Shown one piece after another: positions 16,149-27,245 of a DNA stretch of 64,000 nt (position 1 is the first letter of the stretch; each line of letters begins with the position of its first letter). Source of the stretch: Pseudomonadota bacterium (lineage in GTDB: Bacteria > Pseudomonadota > Gammaproteobacteria > Burkholderiales > Rhodocyclaceae); NCBI GenBank assembly GCA_018261905.1, contig JAGTRU010000001.1:62001-126000 (forward strand), read 5' to 3'. A program made the translations under genes and the position numbers. The notes beneath the pieces were generated by a model. That model ran no database searches. It was given only the letters and a program-made list of their open reading frames with translations, and was not told where the DNA came from.

Positions 16149-16879
16149 AGCGGCTCGCCGTGCGGGCCGAAACTGCGTTCGTGCAGGCGAATGCCAGCAT
16201 CCGATTTTTGCCAGACCAGGGTCGAGGCCCGCGTGCCGTAGGTGGCTGATTGGACGAAGATGGCCGAAAGCAATCGTTCCCACTCGAGTGGCACACCGGT
16301 CTGCGGCAGGTTTTCGTCGGGCACGATGCTGTTGTCGGCGAGGAGTGCGAATAGGCCGGCTTCGTCGGGTAAGTCGCCGATCGCTCGGGTGAACTTCTCG
16401 CGGGCCGTCTGTAACTTTGGCCAGGGCGTATCGAGCCGATGATTCGAAAGGCCGTAAATGCCCGCCGCCAGGACTTGCGGTTCGCCATCGCGATTCGAAC
16501 AATAGAGCAGCGAGTCGCCATCGGCGAGTAGCAGGTTGAAACCCGAAAAGGCGGCCTTGTCGATATTCCTGGCGTAGTCGATGGGGGGGCTGTCGGCGAG
16601 CAGGAAATCCCGCGTCAATTCGCCCCGCGAGCGTTGGCCGGACCCCATCCCGGGTTCGCGGACATTGGTCACGGCGGCGAAGCGGCCGCTCTCGGTGATG
16701 CCCAGCCAAGTGCCGCCGGCCTCAAGGTCGCGTCCGCCGATGACTTGCTGGGCGCTTGGCCAGCGCCCGGCAGGTGCCGTCGGTCGGGCGTAAAACTCGT
16801 CGCGGTTGGCGGCGACAAGCAGTGGATAATCCGCATGCACTCGCCAGCCGACGACGATCAGGCACATCTCCGGGACGCC

Positions 16880-17896
16880 TCAGGGATTGACGGCGACTGC
16901 CTGGACCAGCGGACCGGTGCGGGAATCAAGATGAACATCGTGCGAAAAGTTGGACTGAACCACGGCCAACGCGGAAAAACCGCCGTTCGGCGAAGGGGCG
17001 GCGCTCATCACCATGCCGCAGGCCTGATCGGGGTTGTCCGGCGAGTAGAGGTGGGCGCCGGCGCTCAGTGCCTGCGGGCTGCTCAGGCGGAAGAGATGGC
17101 GTTTGACCTTGCCGAGATATTGCGTGCGGGCGACGATTTCCTGGCCGGGATAGCAGCCCTTCTGAAAACTGACGCCGCCGATTTTGTCGAAGTCGGCCAT
17201 TTGCGGCACGAATTCTTCCTTGGTGGCCAGCGTCACCCAGGGGTGCGCCGCCTCGACATCCAGCCAGCGCCAGACCGGCACACCGGCCGGTTTGGCCTTG
17301 ACCGAGAGTTTTTGCCAGAGTTGCGCCATGGCGGCCTGCGGCGCGGCAATGACGAAGCGCTCGGCCGCCAGGCGAATTACGGTTATACCGTCGCGGCTAG
17401 CCGTCGTCAGCGCTTCGCTCGGGGCGGGCAAGTCGGCATCGGTCAGCGCCTCGGTCGCCTGGCGGCCGGCGATGCCGAGCAGGATGGCGTCATCGGTCAG
17501 TGCGGCGAGTTTGACCTTGGCGCGCAGGATGAACATTTGCAGGCGTTTTTGTGTCGCTTCCTGGAGGTCGGCGGCGAGCAGCAACTGGTAGTTGGCGCCG
17601 TTGCGCCAGACCAGAAAACTGGCCTGCAAGCGCCCCTTGGCCGAGCACCAGCCGGAATGCTGCGCCTGGTTTTCGCCGAGATGGTTGATGTCGCTGGTCA
17701 ATTGCCCGTGCAGGAAGGATTTGACGTCTTCGCCACTGGCTTCGAGCAGGCCGAGGTGGGTCAAGGGCACGAGGACGGTCTGCTGGCGGGTGGCCAGCAA
17801 TTCGCCGGTGGCATCGCCAAAGTTGAGAAGATCGGAAGAGTCGCTGTCGAAGCTGCCTTCGGCAGACTCCAGAAAGCTGCGCCAGTTGGGGTTCAT
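16880..17896 (-). CDS. ygfZ: Folate-binding Fe-S cluster protein YgfZ
   Basis: A 338-aa GcvT-like tetrahydrofolate-binding protein that supports [4Fe-4S] enzyme maturation. The family signature K-G-C-Y-x-G-Q-E is present (SFQKGCYPGQEIVARTQYLG, around residue 230). The ATG at 17896 (MNPNWRSFLES) is chosen over the upstream frame opening at 17956 because it matches the family N-terminus. It is divergent from mltG, with a 92-base gap that should hold both promoters. Confidence 0.92.
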   Translation of the reverse strand: MNPNWRSFLESAEGSFDSDSSDLLNFGDATGELLATRQQTVLVPLTHLGLLEASGEDVKSFLHGQLTSDINHLGENQAQHSGWCSAKGRLQASFLVWRNGANYQLLLAADLQEATQKRLQMFILRAKVKLAALTDDAILLGIAGRQATEALTDADLPAPSEALTTASRDGITVIRLAAERFVIAAPQAAMAQLWQKLSVKAKPAGVPVWRWLDVEAAHPWVTLATKEEFVPQMADFDKIGGVSFQKGCYPGQEIVARTQYLGKVKRHLFRLSSPQALSAGAHLYSPDNPDQACGMVMSAAPSPNGGFSALAVVQSNFSHDVHLDSRTGPLVQAVAVNP

Positions 17897-17988
17897 GGGG
17901 GCTCCAGGTGGGGTTTGGGCTATTATATCGCCCGTTTCACGATGCTCGTTCGACACGAGCCAGACCAGCCTGCATTCCGCGAGTTCCC

Positions 17989-18984
17989 GTGCGCTTCCTG
18001 ATAAGAATATTTTCCCTGGTTTTTCTGTTGTTCGTCGGCTTGCTTGGTGCTGGATGGTATTGGGCCAACCAGCCGCTGCATTTGCGCAGCACGCCGCTCG
18101 ATTTTCGGGTGGCCCCGGGCAGCAGCATGCGTTCGGCGATTGCCCAGATGCGCGACGCCGGTATCGAAGTCGAGCCGGTATTGATGGCCTTGCTCGGGCG
18201 TTTCAGCCGGGCCGAAGCCGGTATCAAGGCGGGCAGCTATTCGGTCAATCAGGGGGTTACGCCTTTTTTGCTGCTCGGCAAATTGACCCGGGGCGAGGTC
18301 ACCCAGGGCGAGCTGATTCTCGTCGAAGGATGGACCTTCCGTCAGTGGCGCGCCAAGCTGGATCGCCATCCGGATTTGCGGCATGACTCGGCGGTGCTGT
18401 CCGAGACGCAGATCGCCAGGCAACTTGGCCTGGAGGGGGTGACTCTCGAAGGGCGCTTGTTTCCCGATACCTACCTGTTCGACAAGCAGTCCTCCGATCT
18501 CGACTTGATCGCCCGGGCGGTGCGGGCCATGCAGCGTCGCCTGGATAGCGAGTGGGCGCAACGGGCGGCCGACTTGCCCTACCGGAGCCCGGCGGAAGCG
18601 CTGGTCATGGCCTCCATCGTCGAAAAGGAAACCGGCCGGGAAAGCGACCGTAACCAGGTGGCGGCGGTCTTCGTCAATCGTCTGCGCAAGGGCATGCTGC
18701 TGCAGACCGATCCGACGGTGATCTACGGTCTGGGCGATAATTTTGACGGCAATCTGCGCAAGCAGGATCTGCTCGCCGACACGCCATACAATACCTATCA
18801 ACGTAGCGGCCTGCCGCCGACGCCGATTGCCATGCCCGGGCTGGCGTCGTTGCGGGCGGCCCTGCATCCGGCCAGTAGCGACGTGCTTTATTTTGTCGCC
18901 CGGGGCGACGGGAGCAGCGAGTTTTCGCGTACTCTCGACGAACATAACCGGGCAGTTAACAAATATCAAAGAGGTGGGAAGTGA
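17989..18984 (+). CDS. mltG: Endolytic murein transglycosylase MltG
   Basis: A 331-aa inner-membrane lytic transglycosylase that cleaves nascent glycan strands. It has an N-terminal membrane anchor (residues 3-22), a LysM-like region, and the YceG catalytic core with the key Glu in [15 protein letters not shown] near residue 210, followed by [12 protein letters not shown] and [18 protein letters not shown]. The GTG at 17989 is the start directly before the membrane segment. It begins the mltG-tmk-holB-pilZ-tatD operon and overlaps tmk by 4 bases. Confidence 0.94.
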   Translation: MRFLIRIFSLVFLLFVGLLGAGWYWANQPLHLRSTPLDFRVAPGSSMRSAIAQMRDAGIEVEPVLMALLGRFSRAEAGIKAGSYSVNQGVTPFLLLGKLTRGEVTQGELILVEGWTFRQWRAKLDRHPDLRHDSAVLSETQIARQLGLEGVTLEGRLFPDTYLFDKQSSDLDLIARAVRAMQRRLDSEWAQRAADLPYRSPAEALVMASIVEKETGRESDRNQVAAVFVNRLRKGMLLQTDPTVIYGLGDNFDGNLRKQDLLADTPYNTYQRSGLPPTPIAMPGLASLRAALHPASSDVLYFVARGDGSSEFSRTLDEHNRAVNKYQRGGK

Positions 18985-19595
18985 ACGGTAAATTTATCAC
19001 TTTCGAAGGCATCGACGGCGCCGGCAAGAGCAGTCATGTCGAGTGGTTGGCCGACTGGTTGCGGAGCTGGGGAAAAACGGTTTGCGTAACGCGCGAGCCG
19101 GGCGGCACGGAACTCGGCGAAAAGCTGCGGACGCTGCTGCTCAATGATCCGATGCACCTGGAAACGGAAACCCTGCTCATGTTCGCGGCGCGTCGCGAAC
19201 ACCTGGCACAGCTTATCGAGCCGGCCCTGGCCCGTGGCGAGTGGGTCATCTGCGACCGCTTCAGCGACGCTACCTATGCCTACCAGGGCGGCGGTCGGGG
19301 TCTTGACCGCGGCAAGTTCCTGAGCCTCGAGCAATGGGTGCATGGCCATGTCCAACCCACCCTGACCTTGCTTTTCGATCTGCCCCTCGATGTTGCCCGC
19401 GAGCGCATTGCGTTGGCCAGTCGGGTGCTGGATCGATTCGAGCAGGAGCGGGCCGATTTTCACGAACGGGTCCGTCAGGCCTATCTGGAGCGGGCCCATG
19501 GCAATCCGTCGCGGATCCGCCTCGTCGATGCCAATCAGTCCCTGGAAGATATTCGTAAAGTACTTGAGAAAGTCGTTTCAACGCATTGTTTATGA
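18981..19595 (+). CDS. tmk: Thymidylate kinase
   Basis: A 204-aa dTMP kinase. P-loop [12 protein letters not shown] at residues 6-17, DRF/DRY-type motif [19 protein letters not shown] near residue 90, and [11 protein letters not shown] near 35 are intact. The GTG start at 18981 overlaps the mltG stop, and the TGA stop overlaps the holB ATG, so translation of the operon is coupled. Length is standard. Confidence 0.96.
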   Translation: MNGKFITFEGIDGAGKSSHVEWLADWLRSWGKTVCVTREPGGTELGEKLRTLLLNDPMHLETETLLMFAARREHLAQLIEPALARGEWVICDRFSDATYAYQGGGRGLDRGKFLSLEQWVHGHVQPTLTLLFDLPLDVARERIALASRVLDRFEQERADFHERVRQAYLERAHGNPSRIRLVDANQSLEDIRKVLEKVVSTHCL

Positions 19596-20611
19596 ATGTA
19601 ATAAATCTTCACCCGAAGGTCTGGAACGGGCTCCTGGCGCGCCGCCAGCAACTGCCGCATTCGCTATTGTTGGTCGGTCAAAAAGGTCTCGGCAAGTTCG
19701 CACTGGCCAGGCAGTTCGTTGCCAGTCTGCTCTGCGAAGAGCCTCAGGCCGATGGCCGGGCCTGCGGCAAGTGTCTGGCCTGCAACTGGTATAGCCAGGG
19801 CAATCATCCCGATTTTCGTCTCTTGCAACCGGACGCTCTGGGCGATGAGAGCGAGGTGGAGGACGGCAAGAAAAAGCCGAGCCAGCAAATCACCATCGAT
19901 CAGGTGCGGGGACTCGACGATTTCCTGATCGTCGGCACGCATCGTGCCGGCTTGCGCATCATTCTGGTCAATCCGGCCGAGGCGATGAATCGCAATACCG
20001 CCAACGCGCTTCTTAAAACACTTGAAGAACCAGCTCCAGATACCTTGTTTTTATTGGTATCTAATGAGCCATTGCGTTTACTGCCGACGATCCGCAGTCG
20101 TTGCCAGGTGGTGCCCGTCGCTACCCCGCAGCCGGCCCTGGCCGCCCAGGTTCTGGCCGCGGCCGGGCTGCCCGACGCCGGACGCTGGCTGGCGCTGGCC
20201 GGCGGTTCGCCGGGCCTGGCACTGGAACTTTCGGCCTCCGGTCAGGGGATGTGGCTGGAAACCCTGGTCAAGCGTCTGGCGGCCGGGCGCCATGCCGATC
20301 CGCTCGGCCTGGCGGCCGAGTTCGAAAAACTGGTCAAGGACAGCAAGGGCAAGTTGTTGCTGAAAACCGTGGTCGAGGCGCTGCAAAAGTGGCTAATTGA
20401 TCTGTCATTGGCTAAAAACGGTCTGCCGGTTCGATATTTTCTGCCGCAACAGGCCACAATTTCAGGCTTGGCTGATATCATCCCTGCCTTAAGTCTTATC
20501 CATTCCTACCGCGACATGATCAAACGCCGCCAGGAGGCCGAGCAGCCACTTAATGCGCGTCTTTTTCTGGAAGGTGTTTTCCTGGACTATCGAGCCCTGT
20601 TTGCCAATTGA
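19592..20611 (+). CDS. holB: DNA polymerase III subunit delta'
   Basis: A 339-aa clamp-loader subunit. The N-terminal AAA+ domain has [17 protein letters not shown] (Walker A), a zinc-binding Cys set (CxxxxxxxxCxx[14 protein letters not shown] near 60), and a sensor region [23 protein letters not shown]. The ATG at 19592 overlaps the tmk stop. An insert ([14 protein letters not shown]) precedes ITIDQVRGL, as seen in other betaproteobacterial homologues. Confidence 0.93.
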   Translation: MNVINLHPKVWNGLLARRQQLPHSLLLVGQKGLGKFALARQFVASLLCEEPQADGRACGKCLACNWYSQGNHPDFRLLQPDALGDESEVEDGKKKPSQQITIDQVRGLDDFLIVGTHRAGLRIILVNPAEAMNRNTANALLKTLEEPAPDTLFLLVSNEPLRLLPTIRSRCQVVPVATPQPALAAQVLAAAGLPDAGRWLALAGGSPGLALELSASGQGMWLETLVKRLAAGRHADPLGLAAEFEKLVKDSKGKLLLKTVVEALQKWLIDLSLAKNGLPVRYFLPQQATISGLADIIPALSLIHSYRDMIKRRQEAEQPLNARLFLEGVFLDYRALFAN

Positions 20612-20617
20612 TCAACG

Positions 20618-20980
20618 ATGAGCGTAGCTAAATCCGCCCCGCAGCGTCCGAGCGTTCTCTCGCTGAACATCAATTCGAAGTCCGCGCTGTACGCCGCCTT
20701 TATGCCGCATCTACGCTGCGGTGGGATATTCATTCCGACGACGCGCGGCTACAACCTGGGTGATGAAGTCTTCATGCTGCTCTCCTTGATGGATGATCCG
20801 GCCAAGTTGCCGATCGCCGGCACCGTCGTCTGGGTGACGCCGCCGGGGGCGCAAAATGGTCGGGCGCAGGGCATCGGCGTGCATTTCAATAACGACGAGA
20901 GCGGCCAGGAAGCGCGGCGCAAAATCGAGGGCCTGTTGGGCGGCGTCATGCAGTCCACCCGTCCGACGCATACGCTGTAA
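20618..20980 (+). CDS. pilZ: PilZ domain protein
   Basis: A 120-aa type IV pilus-type PilZ protein. It has the beta-barrel pattern LSLNINSKSALYAAFMPHLRCGGIFIPT...LGDEVFMLLSLMDDPAKLPIAGTVVWVTP and GIGVHF, and lacks the N-terminal RxxxR c-di-GMP motif, as do true PilZ proteins that act through PilB/FimX. Its position between holB and tatD is the conserved gene order. Confidence 0.92.
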   Translation: MSVAKSAPQRPSVLSLNINSKSALYAAFMPHLRCGGIFIPTTRGYNLGDEVFMLLSLMDDPAKLPIAGTVVWVTPPGAQNGRAQGIGVHFNNDESGQEARRKIEGLLGGVMQSTRPTHTL

Positions 20981-20989
20981 TTGACCGCG

Positions 20990-21772
20990 ATGCTGGTCGA
21001 CTCCCACTGCCATCTCGATTTTCCCGATCTCGCCAGCCATTTGCCGGATGTCCTGCAGCGCATGCAGGACAATGGCGTTGCCTGTGCGCTATGCATCGCG
21101 GTCAATCTTGAAGACTATCCCGCGGTGCTGGCACTGGCCGAAGCCAACGAAAGGCTTTTTGCGACGGTCGGCGTGCATCCGGAATACACCGATGTCGAGG
21201 AGCCGAGCGAGGACCGGCTGGTCGAACTGGCCGGGCATCGGAAAGTCATCGCCATCGGCGAAACCGGCCTTGATTATTACTGGCAGAAGGACCGGCCGGA
21301 ATGGCAGCGTGAGCGTTTCCGCCGCCACATCCGGGCCGCCAGGCGGATCGGCAAACCGCTGGTGGTTCATACCCGCGAATCGGCCGCCGATACCTTGCGC
21401 CTGCTGCGGGAAGAGGGTGCCGAAACGGTCGGCGGGGTCATGCACTGTTTTACCGAAAACTGGGATATTGCCCGCCAGGCGCTCGATCTCGGCTTCTACC
21501 TTGCATTTTCCGGGATCGTGACATTCAAGAATGCGACCCTGGTCAAGGAAGTGGCGGAAAAATGCCCGCTCGACCGCATTCTGGTTGAAACCGATTCGCC
21601 CTACCTGGCGCCGGTGCCCTATCGCGGCAAGCCGAATCAGCCGGCCTACGTCCTGCACGTCGCCGAAGAAATCGCCCGCCTGCGCAAGCTGTCGCTGGCG
21701 GCCGTCAGCCAGGCGACGAGCGATAATTTCTTCACCCTGTTCAAATCCGCCAGCCGGCCCCGGGAATCATGA
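20990..21772 (+). CDS. tatD: TatD family metal-dependent DNase
   Basis: About 260 aa. It begins MLVDSHCHLDF with the metal-binding HxH, has the family Glu in AIGETGLDYYW, His in PLVVHTRESAADTLRL and MHCFTENWD, and the Asp in LVETDSPYLAPVPYRGKPNQP. A TTG at 20981 could give three more residues. Its stop overlaps the ATG of the ankyrin gene. Confidence 0.94.
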   Translation: MLVDSHCHLDFPDLASHLPDVLQRMQDNGVACALCIAVNLEDYPAVLALAEANERLFATVGVHPEYTDVEEPSEDRLVELAGHRKVIAIGETGLDYYWQKDRPEWQRERFRRHIRAARRIGKPLVVHTRESAADTLRLLREEGAETVGGVMHCFTENWDIARQALDLGFYLAFSGIVTFKNATLVKEVAEKCPLDRILVETDSPYLAPVPYRGKPNQPAYVLHVAEEIARLRKLSLAAVSQATSDNFFTLFKSASRPRES

Positions 21773-22428
21773 AAAATACACTGCTCATCGCTGCCTTTGT
21801 CCTGGCTCTCCCTCTTGCTGCCCAGGCCGGCACCTACGACGATCTGATCAGTTCGGCCAAGATGGGCGACGTCGGTGGCATGACCGCCCTGGTCAACAAG
21901 GGGGCCTCGGTCGATACCACGGACATCGATGGCAATACCCTGCTCATGCTGGCGGCACGCGATGGGCATGCCGACCTGGTCGATTTTCTCATTCGCCAGC
22001 GCGCCAAGCTCAATGCCCGCAATGCGGCCGGTGATACCGCGCTGCGTCTGGCCGCCTATTTTGGCCACCAGAAAGTGGTCGAGCTGCTGCTGGCCGGTGG
22101 CGCCAGTGTGAACATGCCGGGCTGGACGCCGCTGATCTATGCCGCGTTCAAGGGCAGCCCCGAGATCGTCCGGCTACTGCTGCAAGCCGGGGCCGATGTC
22201 GATGCCGCCAGCGAAAGCGGTATGACGCCATTGCTTGCCGCCTCCCGTAGCGGTCATCTCGAGGTGGTGCGTCTGCTCTTGAACGGCAAGGCGGATCCCA
22301 ACAAGGCCCTGGAGTCGGGTGAAACGCCCGTCGATATGGCGCTGAAAAATGGCAATACCGATATCGGCGATCTGCTGCGGCGAGCCGGCGGCAAGTCCGG
22401 GCGTACGGTGACCATCGAAATCCAGTAG
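21769..22428 (+). CDS. Secreted ankyrin-repeat protein
   Basis: A 219-aa protein with a clear signal peptide (cleaved after about residue 21, LPLAAQAG). About five ankyrin repeats follow, with the consensus DxDGNTLLMLAARDGHADLVDFLIRQRAKLNARNAAGDTALRLAA. The likely location is the periplasm. It is coupled to tatD by an ATGA overlap and ends the operon. Partner proteins are unknown. Confidence 0.88.
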   Translation: MKNTLLIAAFVLALPLAAQAGTYDDLISSAKMGDVGGMTALVNKGASVDTTDIDGNTLLMLAARDGHADLVDFLIRQRAKLNARNAAGDTALRLAAYFGHQKVVELLLAGGASVNMPGWTPLIYAAFKGSPEIVRLLLQAGADVDAASESGMTPLLAASRSGHLEVVRLLLNGKADPNKALESGETPVDMALKNGNTDIGDLLRRAGGKSGRTVTIEIQ

Positions 22429-22453
22429 GGCGGCTGGCGCAGCGGGCCAAACC

Positions 22454-22945
22454 TCAGGCGGCCGCTGCTGCGGCATGCTGGTCGGCCAGGATGTTGCCGC
22501 GACACGTGGCGTGTCCCTTGACCCAGCAAATCTCGGCCTCCCCCAAGGTTTCGGCGATTCCCGCCGCGGCCAGCATTTGCGCCAGTTCGGCGTCTTCGGC
22601 CAAGCCCTGTGACCGGGCCCGGTTTAGGCGGGAGACGGTATCCTGATTATCCGAGAAGAGGGCGTACGGACGGCCCGGAAAGTGCCGTTGTGCCTGCTGA
22701 ATGGCAAACAAGGCGGCTTGTAACTCCAGTTCATTGCTGCCCATCGCCGGCAGGCTGCGCGTCGTCACCAGCGGCTCGCCAGTGGCGTCCCCGAAGAGCA
22801 CGGCGGCAATGCCGCCCAGCCTCTTCTGGCTGGCATCGCTGAACACCAGCAGGCGCCCGGCAAAGCGATCGGCCAGGCGCCAGGGCAAGGGGCCGGCTGA
22901 CGGGTAGATGAGCGGTGGGCTTTTCTTTTTTCGTCGTCTCGGCAT
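22454..22945 (-). CDS. RNase H-like domain protein
   Basis: A 163-aa protein with a ribonuclease H fold. The expected acidic residues are visible: Asp in LLVFSDASQKRLGG, Glu in NELELQAALFAIQQA, Asp in YALFSDNQDTVSRL, and a C-terminal WVKGHATCRGNILADQHA with His and Asp. Such proteins resemble the RNase H domain of plant-type or Ty3/gypsy elements but are common chromosomal orphans; the substrate is unknown. A basic N-terminus (MPRRRKKKS) may bind nucleic acid. Confidence 0.78.
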   Translation of the reverse strand: MPRRRKKKSPPLIYPSAGPLPWRLADRFAGRLLVFSDASQKRLGGIAAVLFGDATGEPLVTTRSLPAMGSNELELQAALFAIQQAQRHFPGRPYALFSDNQDTVSRLNRARSQGLAEDAELAQMLAAAGIAETLGEAEICWVKGHATCRGNILADQHAAAAAA

Positions 22946-23001
22946 CGCGATTTCACCGGCTCGCTACATGAAGTGCGGGAATGGCGGATTTCCCTGGTGT
23001 T

Positions 23002-23610
<609 letters not shown>

Positions 23611-23614
23611 GATT

Positions 23615-24301
23615 TTACGATCTGAAAAGACGTGAATACTGGGTTTCGTGGCGGGCGCTGGCGATGGCGAAGGCCGGCGTGAAGTTGGACCAGGCGGCTT
23701 CCGGCAAGCTCAGTGCACCGAGCGCTACCGTTGGAATTCGGCCGCCCAGTTCGGCGAGCAGGCGCTGACCGGCGGCCTGACCGAGCGGCACGGCTTTCAG
23801 TGCGGCCATCACCTGGTTTTCCGCCCATGACCACAGGTAGGCGGTCACGGCCGCCAGCGGCTCGATTTGCCAGTGGGCGGCGAGGCCGGCCCAGGCGGTC
23901 GGGAAGGTGATTTCGCCGAGGCCGGCCAGCGTGCTGTCGACGGTCGCCAAGCCGGGATCGCGCAAATCGCGCACCAGCCGGTGCAGCGAAAAACCCATCT
24001 GGGCGGTTTCGGCGCGCAGTTCGGCGGATTCGCGGCTGGCCAGGAATTCGTCGTTGAGGCGGGCGATTTCATTGCTGTCGCCAGCGGTCCACGCCGCCAT
24101 CAGGGCAAAAACCAGCGGCGCTTCGTAGCGCCCGATGCCATGCTGCATCAGATCGGCAATCCAGCGCCCGGTCGTTGTTTCATCGCTGATGATGCCGGAT
24201 TCGACGGCCCATTCCAGGCCCTGCGAATAGGTGTAGGCGCCGACCGGCAGCGCCGGGCTGGCCAATTGCAGCAGGCGGGCGAGTTGCAGGGCAGCGGTCA
24301 A
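23615..24301 (-). CDS. ureF: Urease accessory protein UreF
   Basis: A 228-aa all-helical nickel-assembly factor that gates UreG GTPase activity. The family features [25 protein letters not shown] and a C-terminal [13 protein letters not shown] (here [15 protein letters not shown]) are present. It overlaps ureE by 4 bases. Confidence 0.95.
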   Translation of the reverse strand: MTAALQLARLLQLASPALPVGAYTYSQGLEWAVESGIISDETTTGRWIADLMQHGIGRYEAPLVFALMAAWTAGDSNEIARLNDEFLASRESAELRAETAQMGFSLHRLVRDLRDPGLATVDSTLAGLGEITFPTAWAGLAAHWQIEPLAAVTAYLWSWAENQVMAALKAVPLGQAAGQRLLAELGGRIPTVALGALSLPEAAWSNFTPAFAIASARHETQYSRLFRS

Positions 24302-24834
24302 CGCGGCTTGAACTCGTGGATTTTCGGCACCGAGCGATGCGGACCGTGGCCGGGGTTGTGCAGGTCGGTCGTTGCTTCCTCGTCGCCATGGTGGTGGCCG
24401 CCATGTGCACCATAGGCGCCGGATTCGGGCTGGAAGGGCGCCTCAGTTTCACTGATCATGCAGCCCAGGCCCTTGGCCATGTCGGCCAGCACGTGGTCGG
24501 TCTGGAAGCGCAGCTTGCCGCCGTGCTCGGTCGGCAGGATCTGTACCGGCACATGGCGGTTGCCGAGGTGATAGGCGGCGCGGGCGAAGAGCAATGGGCT
24601 GTCGGCGATGGCTTCGATCAGCTTTTCCGGCGCGGCGAGAATTTCGACGACGGCCGAGCCGTCTTCGGCCACCAGCTTGTCACCGTCGTGCAGATGGTCG
24701 CCGCGTTCGAGGAAGATGCCGGCCTCCGTGCCGGAAGCCAGCGTGACCTTGAGGCGGCTACGCTTGCGTTCGTCGTAGGCCAGCGCCACCGAGTCGGTGG
24801 CAGCTTGTTGCGTGCGGTGGTTGAGGATGAGCAT
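24298..24834 (-). CDS. ureE: Urease accessory nickel chaperone UreE
   Basis: A 178-aa metallochaperone. It starts at MLILNHRTQQA (ATG at 24834), next to the ureC stop at 24836; the frame open further upstream is not used. The peptide-binding domain is followed by a metal-binding domain (NRHVPVQIL with the conserved His) and a His-rich C-terminal tail near residues 145-170 (HGGHHHGDEE, HNPGHGPHRS, HEF) for nickel storage. This strand order is ureC, ureE, ureF, ureG. Confidence 0.95.
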   Translation of the reverse strand: MLILNHRTQQAATDSVALAYDERKRSRLKVTLASGTEAGIFLERGDHLHDGDKLVAEDGSAVVEILAAPEKLIEAIADSPLLFARAAYHLGNRHVPVQILPTEHGGKLRFQTDHVLADMAKGLGCMISETEAPFQPESGAYGAHGGHHHGDEEATTDLHNPGHGPHRSVPKIHEFKPR

Positions 24835-24835
24835 G

Positions 24836-26542
24836 TCAGAACAGGAAGTAACGTTGCGCCAGCGGCAATTCCGTCGCCGGTTCGCAGACCAGATGCACGC
24901 CGTCGGCCTTGACCACATAGGTTTCCGGATCGACGGTGATTTCCGGCGTCGCGCCGTTGTGCACCATGTCGGATTTCTTGAGCGTGCGCGTGCCGGAAAC
25001 GGCGATCAGTGGTTTGTTCAGGCCGAGCGCGGCGACGGCAGGATTGTTCAGCGCCGCCTGCGAGACGAAAGTCACCGAAGTCTTCAACGCCTTGCCGAAG
25101 CTGCCGAACATCGGCCGGTAATGCACCGGCTGTGGTGTCGGGATCGAGGCGTTGGGGTCGCCCATGGCGGCGGCGGCGATCATGCCGCCTTTCAGAATCA
25201 GCGATGGCTTGACACCGAAGAAGGCCGGTTTCCACAGCACCAGATCGGCCAGCTTGCCGACTTCGATGGAGCCGACCGTGTGGGCGATACCATGCGTCAG
25301 CGCCGGGTTGATGGTGTATTTGGCGATGTAGCGCTTGACGCGGAAGTTGTCGTTTCTCGCACTGTCTTCCGGCAAGGCGCCGCGCTGCAGCTTCATTTTG
25401 TGCGCCGCCTGCCAGGTGCGAATGATGACCTCGCCGACGCGGCCCATTGCCTGCGAATCAGAGCTCATCATCGAGAACGCGCCGAGGTCGTGTAGGATGT
25501 CTTCGGCGGCGATGGTTTCGCGGCGGATGCGCGATTCGGCGAAGGCGATGTCTTCGGCGATGCTCGGGTCGAGGTGGTGGCAGACCATCAGCATGTCGAG
25601 ATGCTCGTCGATGGTGTTCACCGTGTACGGCATGGTCGGGTTGGTCGAGCTGGGCAGGACATTGGGCAGCCCGGCCGCCTTGATGATGTCCGGCGCATGG
25701 CCGCCGCCGGCGCCTTCGGTGTGGAAGGTGTGGATGGTGCGGCCCTTGAAGGCGCCCAACGTCGCTTCGACGAAGCCCGATTCGTTGAGCGTGTCGGAGT
25801 GGATGGCGACCTGCACGTCCATCTCGTCGGCGACCGTCAGGCAGCAGTCGATGGCGGCCGGCGTCGTGCCCCAGTCCTCATGCAGCTTGAGGCCCATGGC
25901 GCCGGCTTCGACCTGCTCGCGCAAGGCTTCCGGCAGGCTGGCGTTGCCCTTGCCGAGGAACCCGAGGTTCATCGGGAAGGCGTCGGCCGCTTCGAGCATG
26001 CGGTGGATATGCCACGGCCCCGGCGTGCAGGTCGTGGCGAAGGTGCCGGTGGCCGGCCCGGTGCCGCCGCCGATCATCGTCGTCACGCCGGAGTAGAGCG
26101 CCTCGTCGATCTGCTGCGGACAGATGAAATGGATGTGGCTGTCGATGCCGCCGGCGGTGACGATCATGCCTTCGCCGGCAATGACTTCGGTGCCGGGGCC
26201 GATGACGATGGTCACACCGGGCTGGATGTCCGGGTTGCCGGCCTTGCCGATGGCGGCGATGCAGCCGTCCTTCAAGCCGATGTCGGCCTTGACGATGCCG
26301 GTCACGGCATCGACGATCAACGCGTTGGTGATCACCGTATCGACGGTTTCAGCGGAGACGCGCTGGCCCTGGCCCATGCCGTCGCGAATGACCTTGCCGC
26401 CGCCAAATTTCACTTCCTCGCCGTAGATCGTGTGGTCACTTTCGACTTCGATGATGAGGTCAGTGTCGGCCAGACGGAGACGGTCGCCGGTCGCGGGGCC
26501 GAACATTTCGGCATAGGCCTGACGGGTGATTTTCGTACTCAT
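24836..26542 (-). CDS. ureC: Urease subunit alpha
   Basis: A 568-aa catalytic subunit. Ni ligands and active-site residues are visible: HIH in [14 protein letters not shown], the carbamylated Lys in [12 protein letters not shown], His in [10 protein letters not shown] and [15 protein letters not shown], the flap His in [22 protein letters not shown], and Asp in [15 protein letters not shown]. The ATG at 26542 overlaps the ureB stop (ATGA); a GTG one codon upstream is possible. It hydrolyses urea to ammonia and carbamate. Confidence 0.97.
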   Translation of the reverse strand: MSTKITRQAYAEMFGPATGDRLRLADTDLIIEVESDHTIYGEEVKFGGGKVIRDGMGQGQRVSAETVDTVITNALIVDAVTGIVKADIGLKDGCIAAIGKAGNPDIQPGVTIVIGPGTEVIAGEGMIVTAGGIDSHIHFICPQQIDEALYSGVTTMIGGGTGPATGTFATTCTPGPWHIHRMLEAADAFPMNLGFLGKGNASLPEALREQVEAGAMGLKLHEDWGTTPAAIDCCLTVADEMDVQVAIHSDTLNESGFVEATLGAFKGRTIHTFHTEGAGGGHAPDIIKAAGLPNVLPSSTNPTMPYTVNTIDEHLDMLMVCHHLDPSIAEDIAFAESRIRRETIAAEDILHDLGAFSMMSSDSQAMGRVGEVIIRTWQAAHKMKLQRGALPEDSARNDNFRVKRYIAKYTINPALTHGIAHTVGSIEVGKLADLVLWKPAFFGVKPSLILKGGMIAAAAMGDPNASIPTPQPVHYRPMFGSFGKALKTSVTFVSQAALNNPAVAALGLNKPLIAVSGTRTLKKSDMVHNGATPEITVDPETYVVKADGVHLVCEPATELPLAQRYFLF

Positions 26543-26847
26543 CACAGAGCTCCCTGAATCAGGCCACGGAAACCATAAACCTTGCGGTCGCCGGCCAGTG
26601 CAACCAACTGTACGGTGCGCGTTTGGCCCGGCTCAAAGCGCACGGCGGTACCGGCGGCGATGTCGAGGCGGAAGCCACGGGCGGCCTCACGGTCAAAGCT
26701 CAGGCCGGCGTTGGTTTCGTAAAAATGGTAGTGCGAGCCGACCTGGATCGGGCGGTCGCCGGTGTTGGCGACGACCAGCGTGATCGTTGGCCGGCCGGCG
26801 TTGAGTTCGAGTTCGCCGGGTTCGGCGAGGAGTTCTCCGGGAATCAT
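26542..26847 (-). CDS. ureB: Urease subunit beta
   Basis: A 101-aa subunit beginning [19 protein letters not shown], with [27 protein letters not shown] and the C-terminal VYGFRG typical of UreB. It is co-translated with ureC. An 86-base gap with a large inverted repeat separates it from ureA, which is longer than usual. Confidence 0.96.
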   Translation of the reverse strand: MIPGELLAEPGELELNAGRPTITLVVANTGDRPIQVGSHYHFYETNAGLSFDREAARGFRLDIAAGTAVRFEPGQTRTVQLVALAGDRKVYGFRGLIQGAL

Positions 26848-26858
26848 TTTTTAGTTCC

Positions 26859-26936
26859 TAGTCATTAGTTGTTAGTTGTTAGCGGTAAGTCACGAGACGC
26901 AGGTGCTAGCGACTAATGACTAACAACTAACGACTA
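26859..26936. repeat. Imperfect inverted repeat between ureA and ureB
   Basis: Two arms (26859-26884 and 26910-26936) of about 26 bases pair with three mismatches and one indel. Each arm is built of a repeating heptad-like word (TTAGTTG, TTAGTCA and TTAGTCG variants). The right arm covers the ureA stop codon. A stable hairpin in the mRNA between ureA and ureB, or a remnant of a short palindromic repeat family, is likely. Confidence 0.75.
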
Positions 26937-27236
26937 AACAATGGGGTTATGCACGGTGACCAGCTTGGTGCCGTCCGGGAAGGTCGCCTCGACCTGGATT
27001 TCCAGGATCAGCTCGGCGATGCCGTCCATGACGTCGGCGCGGCTCAGCACCTGCGTGCCGGCGTGCATCAGTTCGGCGACCGTCTTGCCTTCGCGGGCGC
27101 CTTCCATGATGGCGCAGGTGATCAGGGCGACGGCTTCCGGATAGTTGAGCTTCAGGCCCTTGGCCTGGCGCCGTTCGGCGAGCAGGCCGGCGGTGAAGAT
27201 CAGCAGTTTGTCCTTCTCTCTTGGTGTCAGTTCCAT
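26934..27236 (-). CDS. ureA: Urease subunit gamma
   Basis: A 100-aa subunit: [39 protein letters not shown], then [31 protein letters not shown], matching UreA throughout. It follows ureD by 9 bases. Confidence 0.97.
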   Translation of the reverse strand: MELTPREKDKLLIFTAGLLAERRQAKGLKLNYPEAVALITCAIMEGAREGKTVAELMHAGTQVLSRADVMDGIAELILEIQVEATFPDGTKLVTVHNPIV

Positions 27237-27245
27237 GAAGACTCC

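Noticed and set aside
16634..18001. 455-codon open frame on the plus strand
   Set aside because: Antisense to ygfZ and the NRDE gene, both with strong family signatures.
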